DNA from: Sipunculus nudus
Taxonomy: Eukaryota; Annelida; Sipuncula; Golfingiida; Sipunculidae
Reading direction: 5' to 3'
Assembly: GCA_026874595.1 (NCBI GenBank)
Contig: CM049318.1
Span: forward strand, 1,189,241-1,253,240
Length of the DNA stretch: 64,000 nucleotides
The notes beneath the pieces were generated by a model. It saw only the letters and a program-made list of their open reading frames with translations, had not been told where the DNA came from and made no database searches. Each line of letters begins with the position of its first letter. The stretch's first letter is position 1. Both the position numbers and the translations under genes were made by a program. Shown piece after piece: positions 26,785 through 40,500 of this stretch.

Positions 26785-28012
26785 TGAAGTTCATTCTAGT
26801 TAATATTCATAGATATTTTCTGCGGATTTGGATTACCTGGTGGATCCAGTAAAGGCGTTCTGCCTCAGCGGAGGAATGTGCTCAGTTGAAGTTCATTCTA
26901 GTTAATATTCATAGATATTTTCTGCGGATTTGGATTACCTGGTGGATCCAGTAAAAGCGTTCTGCCTCAGCGGAGGAATGTGCTCAGTTGAAGTTCATTC
27001 TAGTTAATATTCATAGATATTTTCTGCGGATTTGGTTTATCTGGTGGATCCAGTAAAGGTGTTCTGCCTCAGCGGAGGAATGTGCTCAGTTGAAGTTCAT
27101 TCTAGTTAATATTCATAGATATTTTCTGCGGATTTGGATTACCTGGTGGATCCAGTAAAGGCGTTCTGCCTCAGCGGAGGAATGTGCTCAGTTGAAGTTC
27201 ATTCTAGTTAATATTCATAGATATTTTCTGCGGATTTGGATTACCTGGTGGATCCAGTAAAGGCGTTCTGCCTTAGCGGGGGAATGTGCTCAGTTGAAGT
27301 TCATTCTAGTTAATATTCATAGATATTTTCTGCGGATTTGGATTACCTGGTGGATCCAGTAAAGGCGTTCTGCCTCAGCGGAGGAATGTGCTCAGTTGAA
27401 GTTCATTCAAGTTAATATTCATAGATATTTTCTGCGGATTTGATTACCTGGTGGATCCAGTAAAGGCGTTCTGTCTCAGCGGAGGAATGTGCTCAGTTGA
27501 AGTTCATTCTAGTTAATATCCATAGATATTTTCTGCGGATTTGGTTTATCTGGTGGATCCAGTAAAGGCGTTCTGCCTCAGCGGAGGAATGTGCTCATTG
27601 AAGTTCATTCTGGTTAATATTCATAGATATTTTCTGCGGATTTGATTACCTGGTGGATCCAGTAAAGGCGTTCTGCCTCAGCGGAGGAATGTGCTCAGTT
27701 GAAGTTCATTCTAGTTAATATTCATAGATATTTTCTGCGGATTTGGATTACCTGGTGTATCCAGTAAAGGCGTTCTGCCTGAGCGGAGGAATGTGCTCAG
27801 TTGAAGTTCATTCAAGTTAATATTCATAGATATTTTCTGCGGCTTTGGATTACCTGGTGGATCCAGTAAAGGTGTTCTGCCTCAGCGGAGGAATGTGCTC
27901 AGTTGAAGTTCATTCTTGTTTATATTCATAGATATTTTCTGCGGATTTGGATTACCTGGTGGATCCAGTAAAGGTGTTCTGCCTCAGCGGAGGAATGTGC
28001 TCAGTTGAAGTT

Positions 28013-30557
28013 CATTCTATAAAATTTTCATAGATATTTTCTGCGGATTTGGTTTATCTGGTGGATCCAGTAAAGGTGTTCTGCCTCAGCGGAGGAATGT
28101 GCTCAGTTGAAGTTCATTCTAGTTAATATTCATAGATATTTTCTGCGGATTTGGATTACCTGGTGGATCCAGTAAAGGCGTTCTGCCTCAGCGGAGGAAT
28201 GTGCTCAGTTGAAGTTCATTCTAGTTAATATTCATAGATATTTTCTGCGGATTTGGATTACCTGGTGGATCCAGTAAAGGCGTTCTGCCTTAGCGGAGGA
28301 ATGTGCTCAGTTGAAGTTCATTCTAGTTAATATTCATAGATATTTTCTGCGGATTTGGATTACCTGGTGGATCCAGTAAAGGCGTTCTGCCTCAGCGGAG
28401 GAATGTGCTCAGTTGAAGTTCATTCTAGTTAATATTCATAAATATTTTCTGCGGATTTGGATTACCTGGTGGATCCAGTAAAGGCGTTCTGCCTCAGCGG
28501 AGGAATGTGCTCAGTTGAAGTTCATTCTAGTTAATATTCATAGATATTTTCTGCGGATTTGGATTACCTGGTGGATCCAGTAAAGGTGTTCTGCCTCAGC
28601 GGAGGAATGTGCTCAGTTGAAGTTCATTCTAGTTAATATTCATAGATATTTTCTGCGGATTTGATTACCTGGTGGATCCAGTAAAGGCGTTCTGCCTCAG
28701 CGGAGGAATGTGCTCAGTTGAAGTTCATTCTAGTTAATATCCATAGATATTTTCTGCGGATTTGGTTAACTGGTGGATCCAGTAAAGGCGTTCTGCCTCA
28801 GCGGAGGAATGTGCTCAGTTGAAGTTCATTCTAGTTAATATTCATAGATATTTTCTGCGGATTTGATTACCTGGTGGATCCAGTAAAGGCGTTCTGCCTC
28901 AGCGGAGGAATGTGCTCAGTTGAAGTTCATTCTAGTTAATATTCATAGATATTTTCTGCGGATTTGGATTACCTGGTGGCTCCAGTAAAGGCGTTCTGCC
29001 TCAGCGGAGGAATGTGCTCAGTTGAAGTTCATTCTAGTTAATATTCATAGATATTTTCTGCGGATTTGGATTACCTGGTGGATCCAGTAAAGGTGTTCTG
29101 CCTCAGCGGAGGAATGTGCTCAGTTGAAGTTCATTCTAGTTAATATCCATAGATATTTTCTGCGGATTTGGATTACCTGGTGGATCCAGTAAAGGTGTTC
29201 TGCCTCAGCGGAGGAATGTGCTCAGTTGAAGTTCATTCTAGTTAATATTCATAGATATTTTCTGCGGATTTGATTACCTGGTGGATCCAGTAAAGGCGTT
29301 CTGCCTCAGCGGAGGAATGTGCTCAGTTGAAGTTCATTCTAGTTAATATCCATAGATATTTTCTGCGGATTTGGTTTATCTGGTGGATCCAGTAAAGGCG
29401 TTCTGCCTCAGCGGAGGAATGTGCTCAGTTGAAGTTAATTCTAGTTAATATTCATAGATATTTTCTGCGGATTTGATTACCTGGTGGATCCAGTAAAGGC
29501 GTTCTGCCTCAGCGGAGGAATGTGCTCAGTTGAAGTTCATTCTAGTTAATATTCATAGATATTTTCTGCGGATTTGGATTACCTGGTGGATCCAGTAAAG
29601 GCGTTCTGCCTCAGCGGAGGAATGTGCTCAGTTGAAGTTCATTCTAGTTAATATTCATAGATATTTTCTGCGGATTTGGATTACCTGGTGGATCCAGTAA
29701 AGGTGTTCTGCCTCAGCGGAGGAATGTGCTCAGTTGAAGTTCATTCTAGTTAATATTCATAGATATTTTCTGCGGATTTGGATTACCTGGTGGATCCAGT
29801 AAAGGTGTTCTGCCTCAGCGGAGGAATGTGCTCAGTTGAAGTTCATTCTAGTTAATATTCATAGATATTTTCTGCGGATTTGGTTTATCTGGTGGATCCA
29901 GTAAAGGTGTTCTGCCTCAGCGGAGGAATGTGCTCAGTTGAAGTTCATTCTAGTTAATATTCATAGATATTTTCTGCGGATTTGGATTACCTGGTGGATC
30001 CAGTAAAGGCGTTCTGCCTCAGCGGAGGAATGTGCTCAGTTGAAGTTCATTCTAGTTAATATTCATAGATATTTTCTGCGGATTTGGATTACCTGGTGGA
30101 TCCAGTAAAGGCGTTCTGCCTCAGCGGAGGAATGTGCTCAGTTGAAGTTCATTCTAGTTAATATTCATAGATATTATCTGCGGATTTGGATTACCTGGTG
30201 TATCCAGTAAAGGCGTTCTGCCTCAGCGGAGGAATGTGCTCAGTTGAAGTTCATTCAAGTTAATATTCATAGATATTTTCTGCGGATTTGGATTACCTGG
30301 TGGATCCAGTAAAGGCGTTCTGCCTCAGCGGAGGAATGTGCTCAGTTGAAGTTCATTCTAGTTAATATTCATAGATATTTTCTGCGGATTTGGATTACCT
30401 GGTGGATCCAGTAAAAGCGTTCTGCCTCAGCGGAGGAATGTGCTCAGTTGAAGTTCATTCTAGTTAATATTCATAGATATTTTCTGCGGATTTGGTTTAT
30501 CTGGTGGATCCAGTAAAGGTGTTCTGCCTCAGCGGAGGAATGTGCTCAGTTGAAGTT
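28013..30557 (+). repeat. HOR-B copy 3 (2,545 bp, superblock 2)
   Basis: CATTCTATAA at 28,013 and 30,558 bounds this copy. It is the duplicate of 13,481-16,025. It keeps ATTCAAGTT near 30.26 kb, like HOR-B copy 1, but lacks copy 1's private CTGCAG and GGCTGAAG changes, so those arose after the duplication or were lost here. Confidence 0.88.
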
Positions 30558-33102
30558 CATTCTATAAAATTTTCATAGATATTTTCTGCGGATTTGGTTT
30601 ATCTGGTGGATCCAGTAAAGGTGTTCTGCCTCAGCGGAGGAATGTGCTCAGTTGAAGTTCATTCTAGTTAATATTCATAGATATTTTCTGCGGATTTGGA
30701 TTACCTGGTGGATCCAGTAAAGGCGTTCTGCCTCAGCGGAGGAATGTGCTCAGTTGAAGTTCATTCTAGTTAATATTCATAGATATTTTCTGCGGATTTG
30801 GATTACCTGGTGGATCCAGTAAAGGCGTTCTGCCTTAGCGGAGGAATGTGCTCAGTTGAAGTTCATTCTAGTTAATATTCATAGATATTTTCTGCGGATT
30901 TGGATTACCTGGTGGATCCAGTAAAGGCGTTCTGCCTCAGCGGAGGAATGTGCTCAGTTGAAGTTCATTCTAGTTAATATTCATAAATATTTTCTGCGGA
31001 TTTGGATTACCTGGTGGATCCAGTAAAGGCGTTCTGCCTCAGCGGAGGAATGTGCTCAGTTGAAGTTCATTCTAGTTAATATTCATAGATATTTTCTGCG
31101 GATTTGGATTACCTGGTGGATCCAGTAAAGGTGTTCTGCCTCAGCGGAGGAATGTGCTCAGTTGAAGTTCATTCTAGTTAATATTCATAGATATTTTCTG
31201 CGGATTTGATTACCTGGTGGATCCAGTAAAGGCGTTCTGCCTCAGCGGAGGAATGTGCTCAGTTGAAGTTCATTCTAGTTAATATCCATAGATATTTTCT
31301 GCGGATTTGGTTAACTGGTGGATCCAGTAAAGGCGTTCTGCCTCAGCGGAGGAATGTGCTCAGTTGAAGTTCATTCTAGTTAATATTCATAGATATTTTC
31401 TGCGGATTTGATTACCTGGTGGATCCAGTAAAGGCGTTCTGCCTCAGCGGAGGAATGTGCTCAGTTGAAGTTCATTCTAGTTAATATTCATAGATATTTT
31501 CTGCGGATTTGGATTACCTGGTGGCTCCAGTAAAGGCGTTCTGCCTCAGCGGAGGAATGTGCTCAGTTGAAGTTCATTCTAGTTAATATTCATAGATATT
31601 TTCTGCGGATTTGGATTACCTGGTGGATCCAGTAAAGGTGTTCTGCCTCAGCGGAGGAATGTGCTCAGTTGAAGTTCATTCTAGTTAATATCCATAGATA
31701 TTTTCTGCGGATTTGGATTACCTGGTGGATCCAGTAAAGGTGTTCTGCCTCAGCGGAGGAATGTGCTCAGTTGAAGTTCATTCTAGTTAATATTCATAGA
31801 TATTTTCTGCGGATTTGATTACCTGGTGGATCCAGTAAAGGCGTTCTGCCTCAGCGGAGGAATGTGCTCAGTTGAAGTTCATTCTAGTTAATATCCATAG
31901 ATATTTTCTGCGGATTTGGTTTATCTGGTGGATCCAGTAAAGGCGTTCTGCCTCAGCGGAGGAATGTGCTCAGTTGAAGTTAATTCTAGTTAATATTCAT
32001 AGATATTTTCTGCGGATTTGATTACCTGGTGGATCCAGTAAAGGCGTTCTGCCTCAGCGGAGGAATGTGCTCAGTTGAAGTTCATTCTAGTTAATATTCA
32101 TAGATATTTTCTGCGGATTTGGATTACCTGGTGGATCCAGTAAAGGCGTTCTGCCTCAGCGGAGGAATGTGCTCAGTTGAAGTTCATTCTAGTTAATATT
32201 CATAGATATTTTCTGCGGATTTGGATTACCTGGTGGATCCAGTAAAGGTGTTCTGCCTCAGCGGAGGAATGTGCTCAGTTGAAGTTCATTCTAGTTAATA
32301 TTCATAGATATTTTCTGCGGATTTGGATTACCTGGTGGATCCAGTAAAGGTGTTCTGCCTCAGCGGAGGAATGTGCTCAGTTGAAGTTCATTCTAGTTAA
32401 TATTCATAGATATTTTCTGCGGATTTGGTTTATCTGGTGGATCCAGTAAAGGTGTTCTGCCTCAGCGGAGGAATGTGCTCAGTTGAAGTTCATTCTAGTT
32501 AATATTCATAGATATTTTCTGCGGATTTGGATTACCTGGTGGATCCAGTAAAGGCGTTCTGCCTCAGCGGAGGAATGTGCTCAGTTGAAGTTCATTCTAG
32601 TTAATATTCATAGATATTTTCTGCGGATTTGGATTACCTGGTGGATCCAGTAAAGGCGTTCTGCCTCAGCGGAGGAATGTGCTCAGTTGAAGTTCATTCT
32701 AGTTAATATTCATAGATATTATCTGCGGATTTGGATTACCTGGTGTATCCAGTAAAGGCGTTCTGCCTCAGCGGAGGAATGTGCTCAGTTGAAGTTCATT
32801 TAAGTTAATATTCATAGATATTTTCTGCGGATTTGGATTACCTGGTGGATCCAGTAAAGGCGTTCTGCCTCAGCGGAGGAATGTGCTCAGTTGAAGTTCA
32901 TTCTAGTTAATATTCATAGATATTTTCTGCGGATTTGGATTACCTGGTGGATCCAGTAAAAGCGTTCTGCCTCAGCGGAGGAATGTGCTCAGTTGAAGTT
33001 CATTCTAGTTAATATTCATAGATATTTTCTGCGGATTTGGTTTATCTGGTGGATCCAGTAAAGGTGTTCTGCCTCAGCGGAGGAATGTGCTCAGTTGAAG
33101 TT
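30558..33102 (+). repeat. HOR-B copy 4 (superblock 2)
   Basis: This is the duplicate of 16,026-18,570. It carries ATTTAAGTT near 32.80 kb, the variant private to HOR-B copy 2, which confirms the one-to-one pairing. The end of this unit overlaps the start of a later 612-bp duplication. Confidence 0.87.
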
Positions 33103-33938
33103 CATTCTAGTTAATATTCATAGATATTTTCTGCGGATTTGGATTACCTGGTGGATCCAGTAAAGGCGTTCTGCCTCAGCGGAGGAATGTGCTCAGTTGA
33201 AGTTCATTCTAGTTAATATTCATAGATATTTTCTGCGGATTTGGATTACCTGGTGGATCCAGTAAAGGCGTTCTGCCTCAGCGGAGGAATGTGCTCAGTT
33301 GAAGTTCATTCTAGTTAATATTCATAGATATTATCTGCGGATTTGGATTACCTGGTGTATCCAGTAAAGGCGTTCTGCCTCAGCGGAGGAATGTGCTCAG
33401 TTGAAGTTCATTTAAGTTAATATTCATAGATATTTTCTGCGGATTTGGATTACCTGGTGGATCCAGTAAAGGCGTTCTGCCTCAGCGGAGGAATGTGCTC
33501 AGTTGAAGTTCATTCTAGTTAATATTCATAGATATTTTCTGCGGATTTGGATTACCTGGTGGATCCAGTAAAAGCGTTCTGCCTCAGCGGAGGAATGTGC
33601 TCAGTTGAAGTTCATTCTAGTTAATATTCATAGATATTTTCTGCGGATTTGGTTTATCTGGTGGATCCAGTAAAGGTGTTCTGCCTCAGCGGAGGAATGT
33701 GCTCAGTTGAAGTTCATTCTAGTTAATATTCATAGATATTTTCTGCGGATTTGGATTACCTGGTGGATCCAGTAAAGGCGTTCTGCCTCAGCGGAGGAAT
33801 GTGCTCAGTTGAAGTTCATTCTAGTTAATATTCATAGATATTTTCTGTGGATTTGGATTACCTGGTGGATCCAGTAAAGGCGTTCTGCCTAAGCGGGGGA
33901 ATGTGCTCAGTTGAAGTTCATTCTAGTTAATATTCATA
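32715..33938 (+). repeat. 612-bp (six-monomer) tandem duplication
   Basis: GATATTAT occurs at 32,715 and 33,327. The six monomers after each follow the same order: GTGTATCC, ATTTAAGTT, plain, AAAAGCG, GGTTTATC, plain. Superblock 1 has only one such run (18,183 onward), so the extra six monomers arose in superblock 2. Both runs carry ATTTAAGTT, so the event is younger than that substitution. The exact breakpoints cannot be placed inside identical sequence. Confidence 0.85.
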
Positions 33939-34325
33939 GATATTTTCTGCGGCTTTGGATTACCTGGTGGATCCAGTAAAGGCGTTCTGCCTCAGCGGAG
34001 GAATGTGCCCAGTTGAAGTTCATTCAAGTTAATATTCATAGATATTTTCTGCGGATTTGATTACCTGGTGGATCCAGTAAAGGCGTTCTGCCTCAGCGGA
34101 GGAATGTGCTCAGTTGAAGTTCATTCTAGTTAATATTCATAGATATTTTCTGCGGATTTGGATTACCTGGTGTATCCAGTAAAGGCGTTCTGCCTGAGCG
34201 GAGGAATGTGCTCAGTTGAAGTTCATTCAAGTTAATATTCATAGATATTTTCTGCGGCTTTGGATTACCTGGTGGATCCAGTAAAGGTGTTCTGCCTCAG
34301 CGGAGGAATGTGCTCAGTTGAAGTT

Positions 34326-36157
34326 CATTCTTGTTAATATTCATAGATATTTTCTGCGGATTTGGATTACCTGGTGGATCCAGTAAAGGTGTTCTGCCTC
34401 AGCGGAGGAATGTGCTCAGTTGAAGTTCATTCTAGTTAATATTCATAGATATTTTCTGCGGATTTGGTTTATCTGGTGGATCCAGTAAAGGTGTTCTGCC
34501 TCAGCGGAGGAATGTGCTCAGTTGAAGTTCATTCTAGTTAATATTCATAGATATTTTCTGCGGATTTGGATTACCTGGTGGATCCAGTAAAGGCGTTCTG
34601 CCTCAGCGGAGGAATGTGCTCAGTTGAAGTTCATTCTAGTTAATATTCATAGATATTTTCTGCGGATTTGGATTACCTGGTGGATCCAGTAAAGGCGTTC
34701 TGCCTTAGCGGAGGAATGTGCTCAGTTGAAGTTCATTCTAGTTAATATTCATAGATATTTTCTGCGGATTTGGATTACCTGGTGGATCCAGTAAAGGCGT
34801 TCTGCCTCAGCGGAGGAATGTGCTCAGTTGAAGTTCATTCTAGTTAATATTCATAGATATTTTCTGCGGATTTGATTACCTGGTGGATCCAGTAAAGGCG
34901 TTCTGCCTCAGCGGAGGAATGTGCTAAGTTGAAGTTCATTCTAGTTAATATTCATAGATATTTTCTGCGGATTTGGATTACCTGGTGGATCCAGTAAAGG
35001 CGTTCTGCCTTAGCAGAGGAATGTGCTAAGTTGAATTTCATTCTAGTTAATATTCATAGATATTTTCTGCGGATTTGATTACCTGGTGGATCCAGTAAAG
35101 GCGTTCTGCCTCAGCGGAGGAATGTGCTCAGTTGAAGTTCATTCAAGTTAATATTCATAGATATTTTCTGCGGCTTTGGATTAACTGGTGGATCCAGTAA
35201 AGGTGTTCTGCCTCAGCGGAGGAATGTGCTCAGTTGAAGTTCATTCTTGTTAATATTCATAGATATTTTCTGCGGATTTGGATTACCTGGTGGATCCAGT
35301 AAAGGTGTTCTGCCTCAGCGGAGGAATGTGCTCAGTTGAAGTTCATTCTAGTTAATATTCATAGATATTTTCTGCGGATTTGGTTTATCTGGTGGATCCA
35401 GTAAAGGTGTTCTGCCTCAGCGGAGGAATGTGCTCAGTTGAAGTTCATTCTAGTTAATATTCATAGATATTTTCTGCGGATTTGGATTACCTGGTGGATC
35501 CAGTAAAGGCGTTCTGCCTCAGCGGAGGAATGTGCTCAGTTGAAGTTCATTCTAGTTAATATTCATAGATATTTTCTGCGGATTTGGATTACCTGGTGGA
35601 TCCAGTAAAGGCGTTCTGCCTTAGCGGAGGAATGTGCTCAGTTGAAGTTCATTCTAGTTAATATTCATAGATATTTTCTGCGGATTTGGATTACCTGGTG
35701 GATCCAGTAAAGGCGTTCTGCCTCAGCGGAGGAATGTGCTCAGTTGAAGTTCATTCTAGTTAATATTCATAGATATTTTCTGCGGATTTGGATTACCTGG
35801 TGGATCCAGTAAAGGCGTTCTGCCTCAGCGGAGGAATGTGCTCAGTTGAAGTTCATTCTAGTTAATATCCATAGATATTTTCTGCGGATTTGGATTACCT
35901 GGTGGATCCAGTAAAGGTGTTCTGCCTCAGCGGAGGAATGTGCTCAGTTGAAGTTCATTCTAGTTAATATTCATAGATATTTTCTGCGGATTTGATTACC
36001 TGGTGGATCCAGTAAAGGCGTTCTGCCTCAGCGGAGGAATGTGCTCAGTTGAAGTTCATTCTAGTTAATATCCATAGATATTTTCTGCGGATTTGGTTTA
36101 TCTGGTGGATCCAGTAAAGGCGTTCTGCCTCAGCGGAGGAATGTGCTCAGTTGAAGT
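34326..36157 (+). repeat. 916-bp (nine-monomer) local duplication
   Basis: CATTCTTGTT lies at 34,326 and 35,242, each preceded by a CGGCTTTGG unit and followed by the same GGTG, GGTTTATC and CCTTAGCGG units. The second run has private changes nearby: GGATTAACTGG near 35.18 kb and, just before, CTTAGCAGAGG and TTGAATTTC near 35.02 kb. This run accounts for much of the 1,323-bp growth of superblock 2 here. The end coordinate is approximate. Confidence 0.65.
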
Positions 36158-37501
36158 TCATTCTAGTTAATATTCATAGATATTTTCTGCGGATTTGATT
36201 ACCTGGTGGATCCAGTAAAGGCGTTCTGCCTCAGCGGAGGAATGTGCTCAGTTGAAGATAATTCTAGTTAATATTCATAGATATTTTCTGTGGATTTGGA
36301 TTACCTGGTGGCTCCAGTAAAGGCGTTCTGCCTCAGCGGAGGAATGTGCTCAGTTGAAGTTCATTCTAGTTAATATTCATAGATATTTTCTGCGGATTTG
36401 GATTACCTGGTGGATCCAGTAAAGGTGTTCTGCCTCAGCGGAGGAATGTGCTCAGTTGAAGTTCATTCTAGTTAATATCCATAGATATTTTCTGCGGATT
36501 TGGATTACCTGGTGGATCCAGTAATGGTGTTCTGCCTCAGCGGAGGAATGTGCTCAGTTGAAGTTCATTCTAGTTAATATTCATAGATATTTTCTGCGGA
36601 TTTGATTACCTGGTGGATCCAGTAAAGGCGTTCTGCCTCAGCGGAGGAATGTGCTCAGTTAAAGTTCATTCTAGTTAATATCCATAGATATTTTCTGCGG
36701 ATTTGGTTTATCTGGTGGATCCAGTAAAGGCGTTCTGCCTCAGCGGAGGAATGTGCTCAGTTGAAGTTAATTCTAGTTAATATTCATAGATATTTTCTGC
36801 GGATTTGACTACCTGGTGGATCCAGTAAAGGCGTTCTGCCTCAGCGGAGGAATGTGCTCAGTTGAACTTCATTCTAGTTAATATTCATAGATATTTTCTG
36901 CGGATTTGGATTACCTGGTGGATCCAGTAAAGGCGTTCTGCCTCAGCGGAGGAATGTGCTCAGTTGAAGTTCATTCTAGTTAATATTCATAGATATTTTC
37001 TGCGGATTTGGATTATCTGGTGGATCCAGTAAAGGTGTTCTGCCTCAGCGGAGGAATGTGCTCAGTTGAAGTTCATTCTAGTTAATATTCATAGATATTT
37101 TCTGCGGATTTGGATTACCTGGTGGATCCAGTAAAGGTGTTCTGCCTCAGCGGAGGAATGTGCTCAGTTGAAGTTCATTCTAGTTAATATTCATAGATAT
37201 TTTCTGCGGATTTGGTTTATCTGGTGGATCCAGTAAAGGTGTTCTGCCTCAGCGGAGGAATGTGCTCAGTTGAAGTTCATTCTAGTTAATATTCATAGAT
37301 ATTTTCTGCGGATTTGGATTACCTGGTGGATCCAGTAAAGGCGTTCTGCCTCAGCGGAGGAATGTGCTCAGTTGAAGTTCATTCTAGTTAATATTCATAG
37401 ATATTTTCTGCGGATTTGGATTACCTGGTGGATCCAGTAAAGGCGTTCTGCCTCAGCGGAGGAATGTGCTCAGTTGAAGTTCATTCTAGTTAATATTCAT
37501 A

Positions 37502-40500
37502 GATATTATCTGCGGATTTGGATTACCTGGTGTATCCAGTAAAGGCGTTCTGCCTCAGCGGAGGAATGTGCTCAGTTGAAGTTCATTCAAGTTAATATTC
37601 ATAGATATTTTCTGCGGATTTGGATTACCTGGTGGATCCAGTAAAGGCGTTCTGCCTCAGCGGAGGAATGTGCTCAGTTGAAGTTCATTCTAGTTAATAT
37701 TCATTGATATTTTCTGCGGATTTGGATTACCTGGTGGATCCAGTAAAAGCGTTCTGCCTCAGCGGAGGAATGTGCTCAGTTGAAGTTCATTCTAGTTAAT
37801 ATTCATAGATATTTTCTGCGGATTTGGTTTATCTGGTGGATCCAGTAAAGGTGTTCTGCCTCAGCGGAGGAATGTGCTCAGTTGAAGTTCATTCTAGTTA
37901 ATATTCATAGATATTTTCTGCGGATTTGGATTACCTGGTGGATCCAGTAAAGGCGTTCTGCCTCAGCGGAGGAATGTGCTCAGTTGAAGTTCATTCAAGT
38001 TAATATTCATAGATATTTTCTGCGGATTTGATTACCTGGTGGATCCAGTAAAGGCGTTCTGCCTCAGCGGAGGAATGTGCTCAGTTGAAGTTCATTCTAG
38101 TTAATATTCATAGATATTTTCTGCGGATTTGGATTACCTGGTGTATCCAGTAAAGGCGTTCTGCCTGAGCGGAGGAATGTGCTCAGTTGAAGTTCATTCA
38201 AGTTAATATTCATAGATATTTTCTGCGGCTTTGGATTACCTGGTGGATCCAGTAAAGGTGTTCTGCCTCAGCGGAGGAATGTGCTCAGTTGAAGTTCATT
38301 CTTGTTAATATTCATAGATATTTTCTGCGGATTTGGATTACCTGGTGGATCCAGTAAAGGTGTTCTGCCTCAGCGGAGGAATGTGCTCAGTTGAAGTTCA
38401 TTCTAGTTAATATTCATAGATATTTTCTGCGGATTTGGTTTATCTGGTGGATCCAGTAAAGGTGTTCTGCCTCAGCGGAGGAATGTGCTCAGTTGAAGTT
38501 CATTCTAGTTAATATTCATAGATATTTTCTGCGGATTTGGATTACCTGGTGGATCCAGTAAAGGCGTTCTGCCTCAGCGGAGGAATGTGCTCAGTTGAAG
38601 TTCATTCTAGTTAATATTCATAGATATTTTCTGCGGATTTGGATTACCTGGTGGATCCAGTAAAGGCGTTCTGCCTTAGCGGAGGAATGTGCTCAGTTGA
38701 AGTTCATTCTAGTTAATATTCATAGATATTTTCTGCGGATTTGGATTACCTGGTGGATCCAGTAAAGGCGTTCTGCCTCAGCGGAGGAATGTGCTCAGTT
38801 GAAGTTCATTCTAGTTAATATCCATAGATATTTTCTGCGGATTTGGATTACCTGGTGGATCCAGTAAAGGTGTTCTGCCTCAGCGGAGGAATGTGCTCAG
38901 TTGAAGTTCAATCTAGTTAATATTCATAGATATTTTCTGCGGATTTGATTACCTGGTGGATCCAGTAAAGGCGTTCTGCCTCAGCGGAGGAATGTGCTCA
39001 GTTGAAGTTCATTCTAGTTAATATCCATAGATATTTTCTGCGGATTTGGTTTATCTGGTGGATCCAGTAAAGGCGTTCTGCCTCAGCGGAGGAATGTGCT
39101 CAGTTGAAGTTCATTCTAGTTAATATTCATAGATATTTTCTGCGGATTTGATTACCTGGTGGATCCAGTAAAGGCGTTCTGCCTCAGCGGAGGAATGTGC
39201 TCAGTTGAAGATCATTCTAGTTAATATTCATAGATATTTTCTGCGGATTTGGATTACCTGGTGGATCCAGTAAAGGCGTTCTGCCTCAGCGGAGGAATGT
39301 GCTCAGTTGAAGTTCATTCTAGTTAATATTCATAGATATTTTCTGCGGATTTGGATTACCTGGTGGATCCAGTAAAGGTGTTCTGCCTCAGCGGAGGAAT
39401 GTGCTCAGTTGAAGTTCATTCTAGTTAATATCCATAGATATTTTCTGCGGATTTGGATTACCTGGTGGATCCAGTAAAGGTGTTCTGCCTCAGCGGAGGA
39501 ATGTGCTCAGTTGAAGTTCATTCTAGTTAATATTCATAGATATTTTCTGCGGATTTGATTACCTGGTGGATCCAGTAAAGGCGTTCTGCCTCAGCGGAGG
39601 AATGTGCTCAGTTGAAGTTCATTCTAGTTAATATCCATAGATATTTTCTGCGGATTTGGTTTATCTGGTGGATCCAGTAAAGGCGTTCTGCCTCAGCGGA
39701 GGAATGTGCTCAGTTGAAGTTCATTCTAGTTAATATTCATAGATATTTTCTGCGGATTTGATTACCTGGTGGATCCAGTAAAGGCGTTCTGCCTCAGCGG
39801 AGGAATGTGCTCAGTTGAAGTTCATTCTAGTTAATATTCATAGATATTTTCTGCGGATTTGGATTACCTGGTGGATCCAGTAAAGGCGTTCTGCCTCAGC
39901 GGAGGAATGTGCTCAGTTGAAGTTCATTCTAGTTAATATTCATAGATATTTTCTGCGGATTTGGATTACCTGGTGGATCCAGTAAAGGTGTTCTGCCTCA
40001 GCGGAGGAATGTGCTCAGTTGGAGTTCATTCTAGTTAATATTCATAGATATTTTCTGCGGATTTGGATTACCTGGTGGATCCAGTAAAGGTGTTCTGCCT
40101 CACCGGAGGAATGTGCTCAGTTGAAGTTCATTCTAGTTAATATTCATAGATATTTTCTGCGGATTTGGTTTATCTGGTGGATCCAGTAAAGGTGTTCTGC
40201 CTCAGCGGAGGAATGTGCTCAGTTGAAGTTCATTCTAGTTAATATTCATAGATATTTTCTGCGGATTTGGATTACCTGGTGGATCCAGTAAAGGCGTTCT
40301 GCCTCAGCGGAGGAATGTGCTCAGTTGAAGTTCATTCTAGTTAATATTCATAGATATTATCTGCGGATTTGGATTACCTGGTGTATCCAGTAAAGGCGTT
40401 CTGCCTCAGCGGAGGAATGTGCTCAGTTGAAGTTCATTCAAGTTAATATTCATAGATATTTTCTGCGGATTTGGATTACCTGGTGGATCCAGTAAAGGCG

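Larger units (their letters stand above)
24981..28012 (+). repeat. HOR-A, fourth (partial) copy inside superblock 2
   Basis: This is the 14,532-bp-shifted duplicate of 10,449-13,480 with the same markers, including both 88-bp monomers. Just upstream of it, near 24.66 kb, AGCTTAGG replaces AGCGGAGG, a private change not found in the partner near 10.12 kb. Confidence 0.85.
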
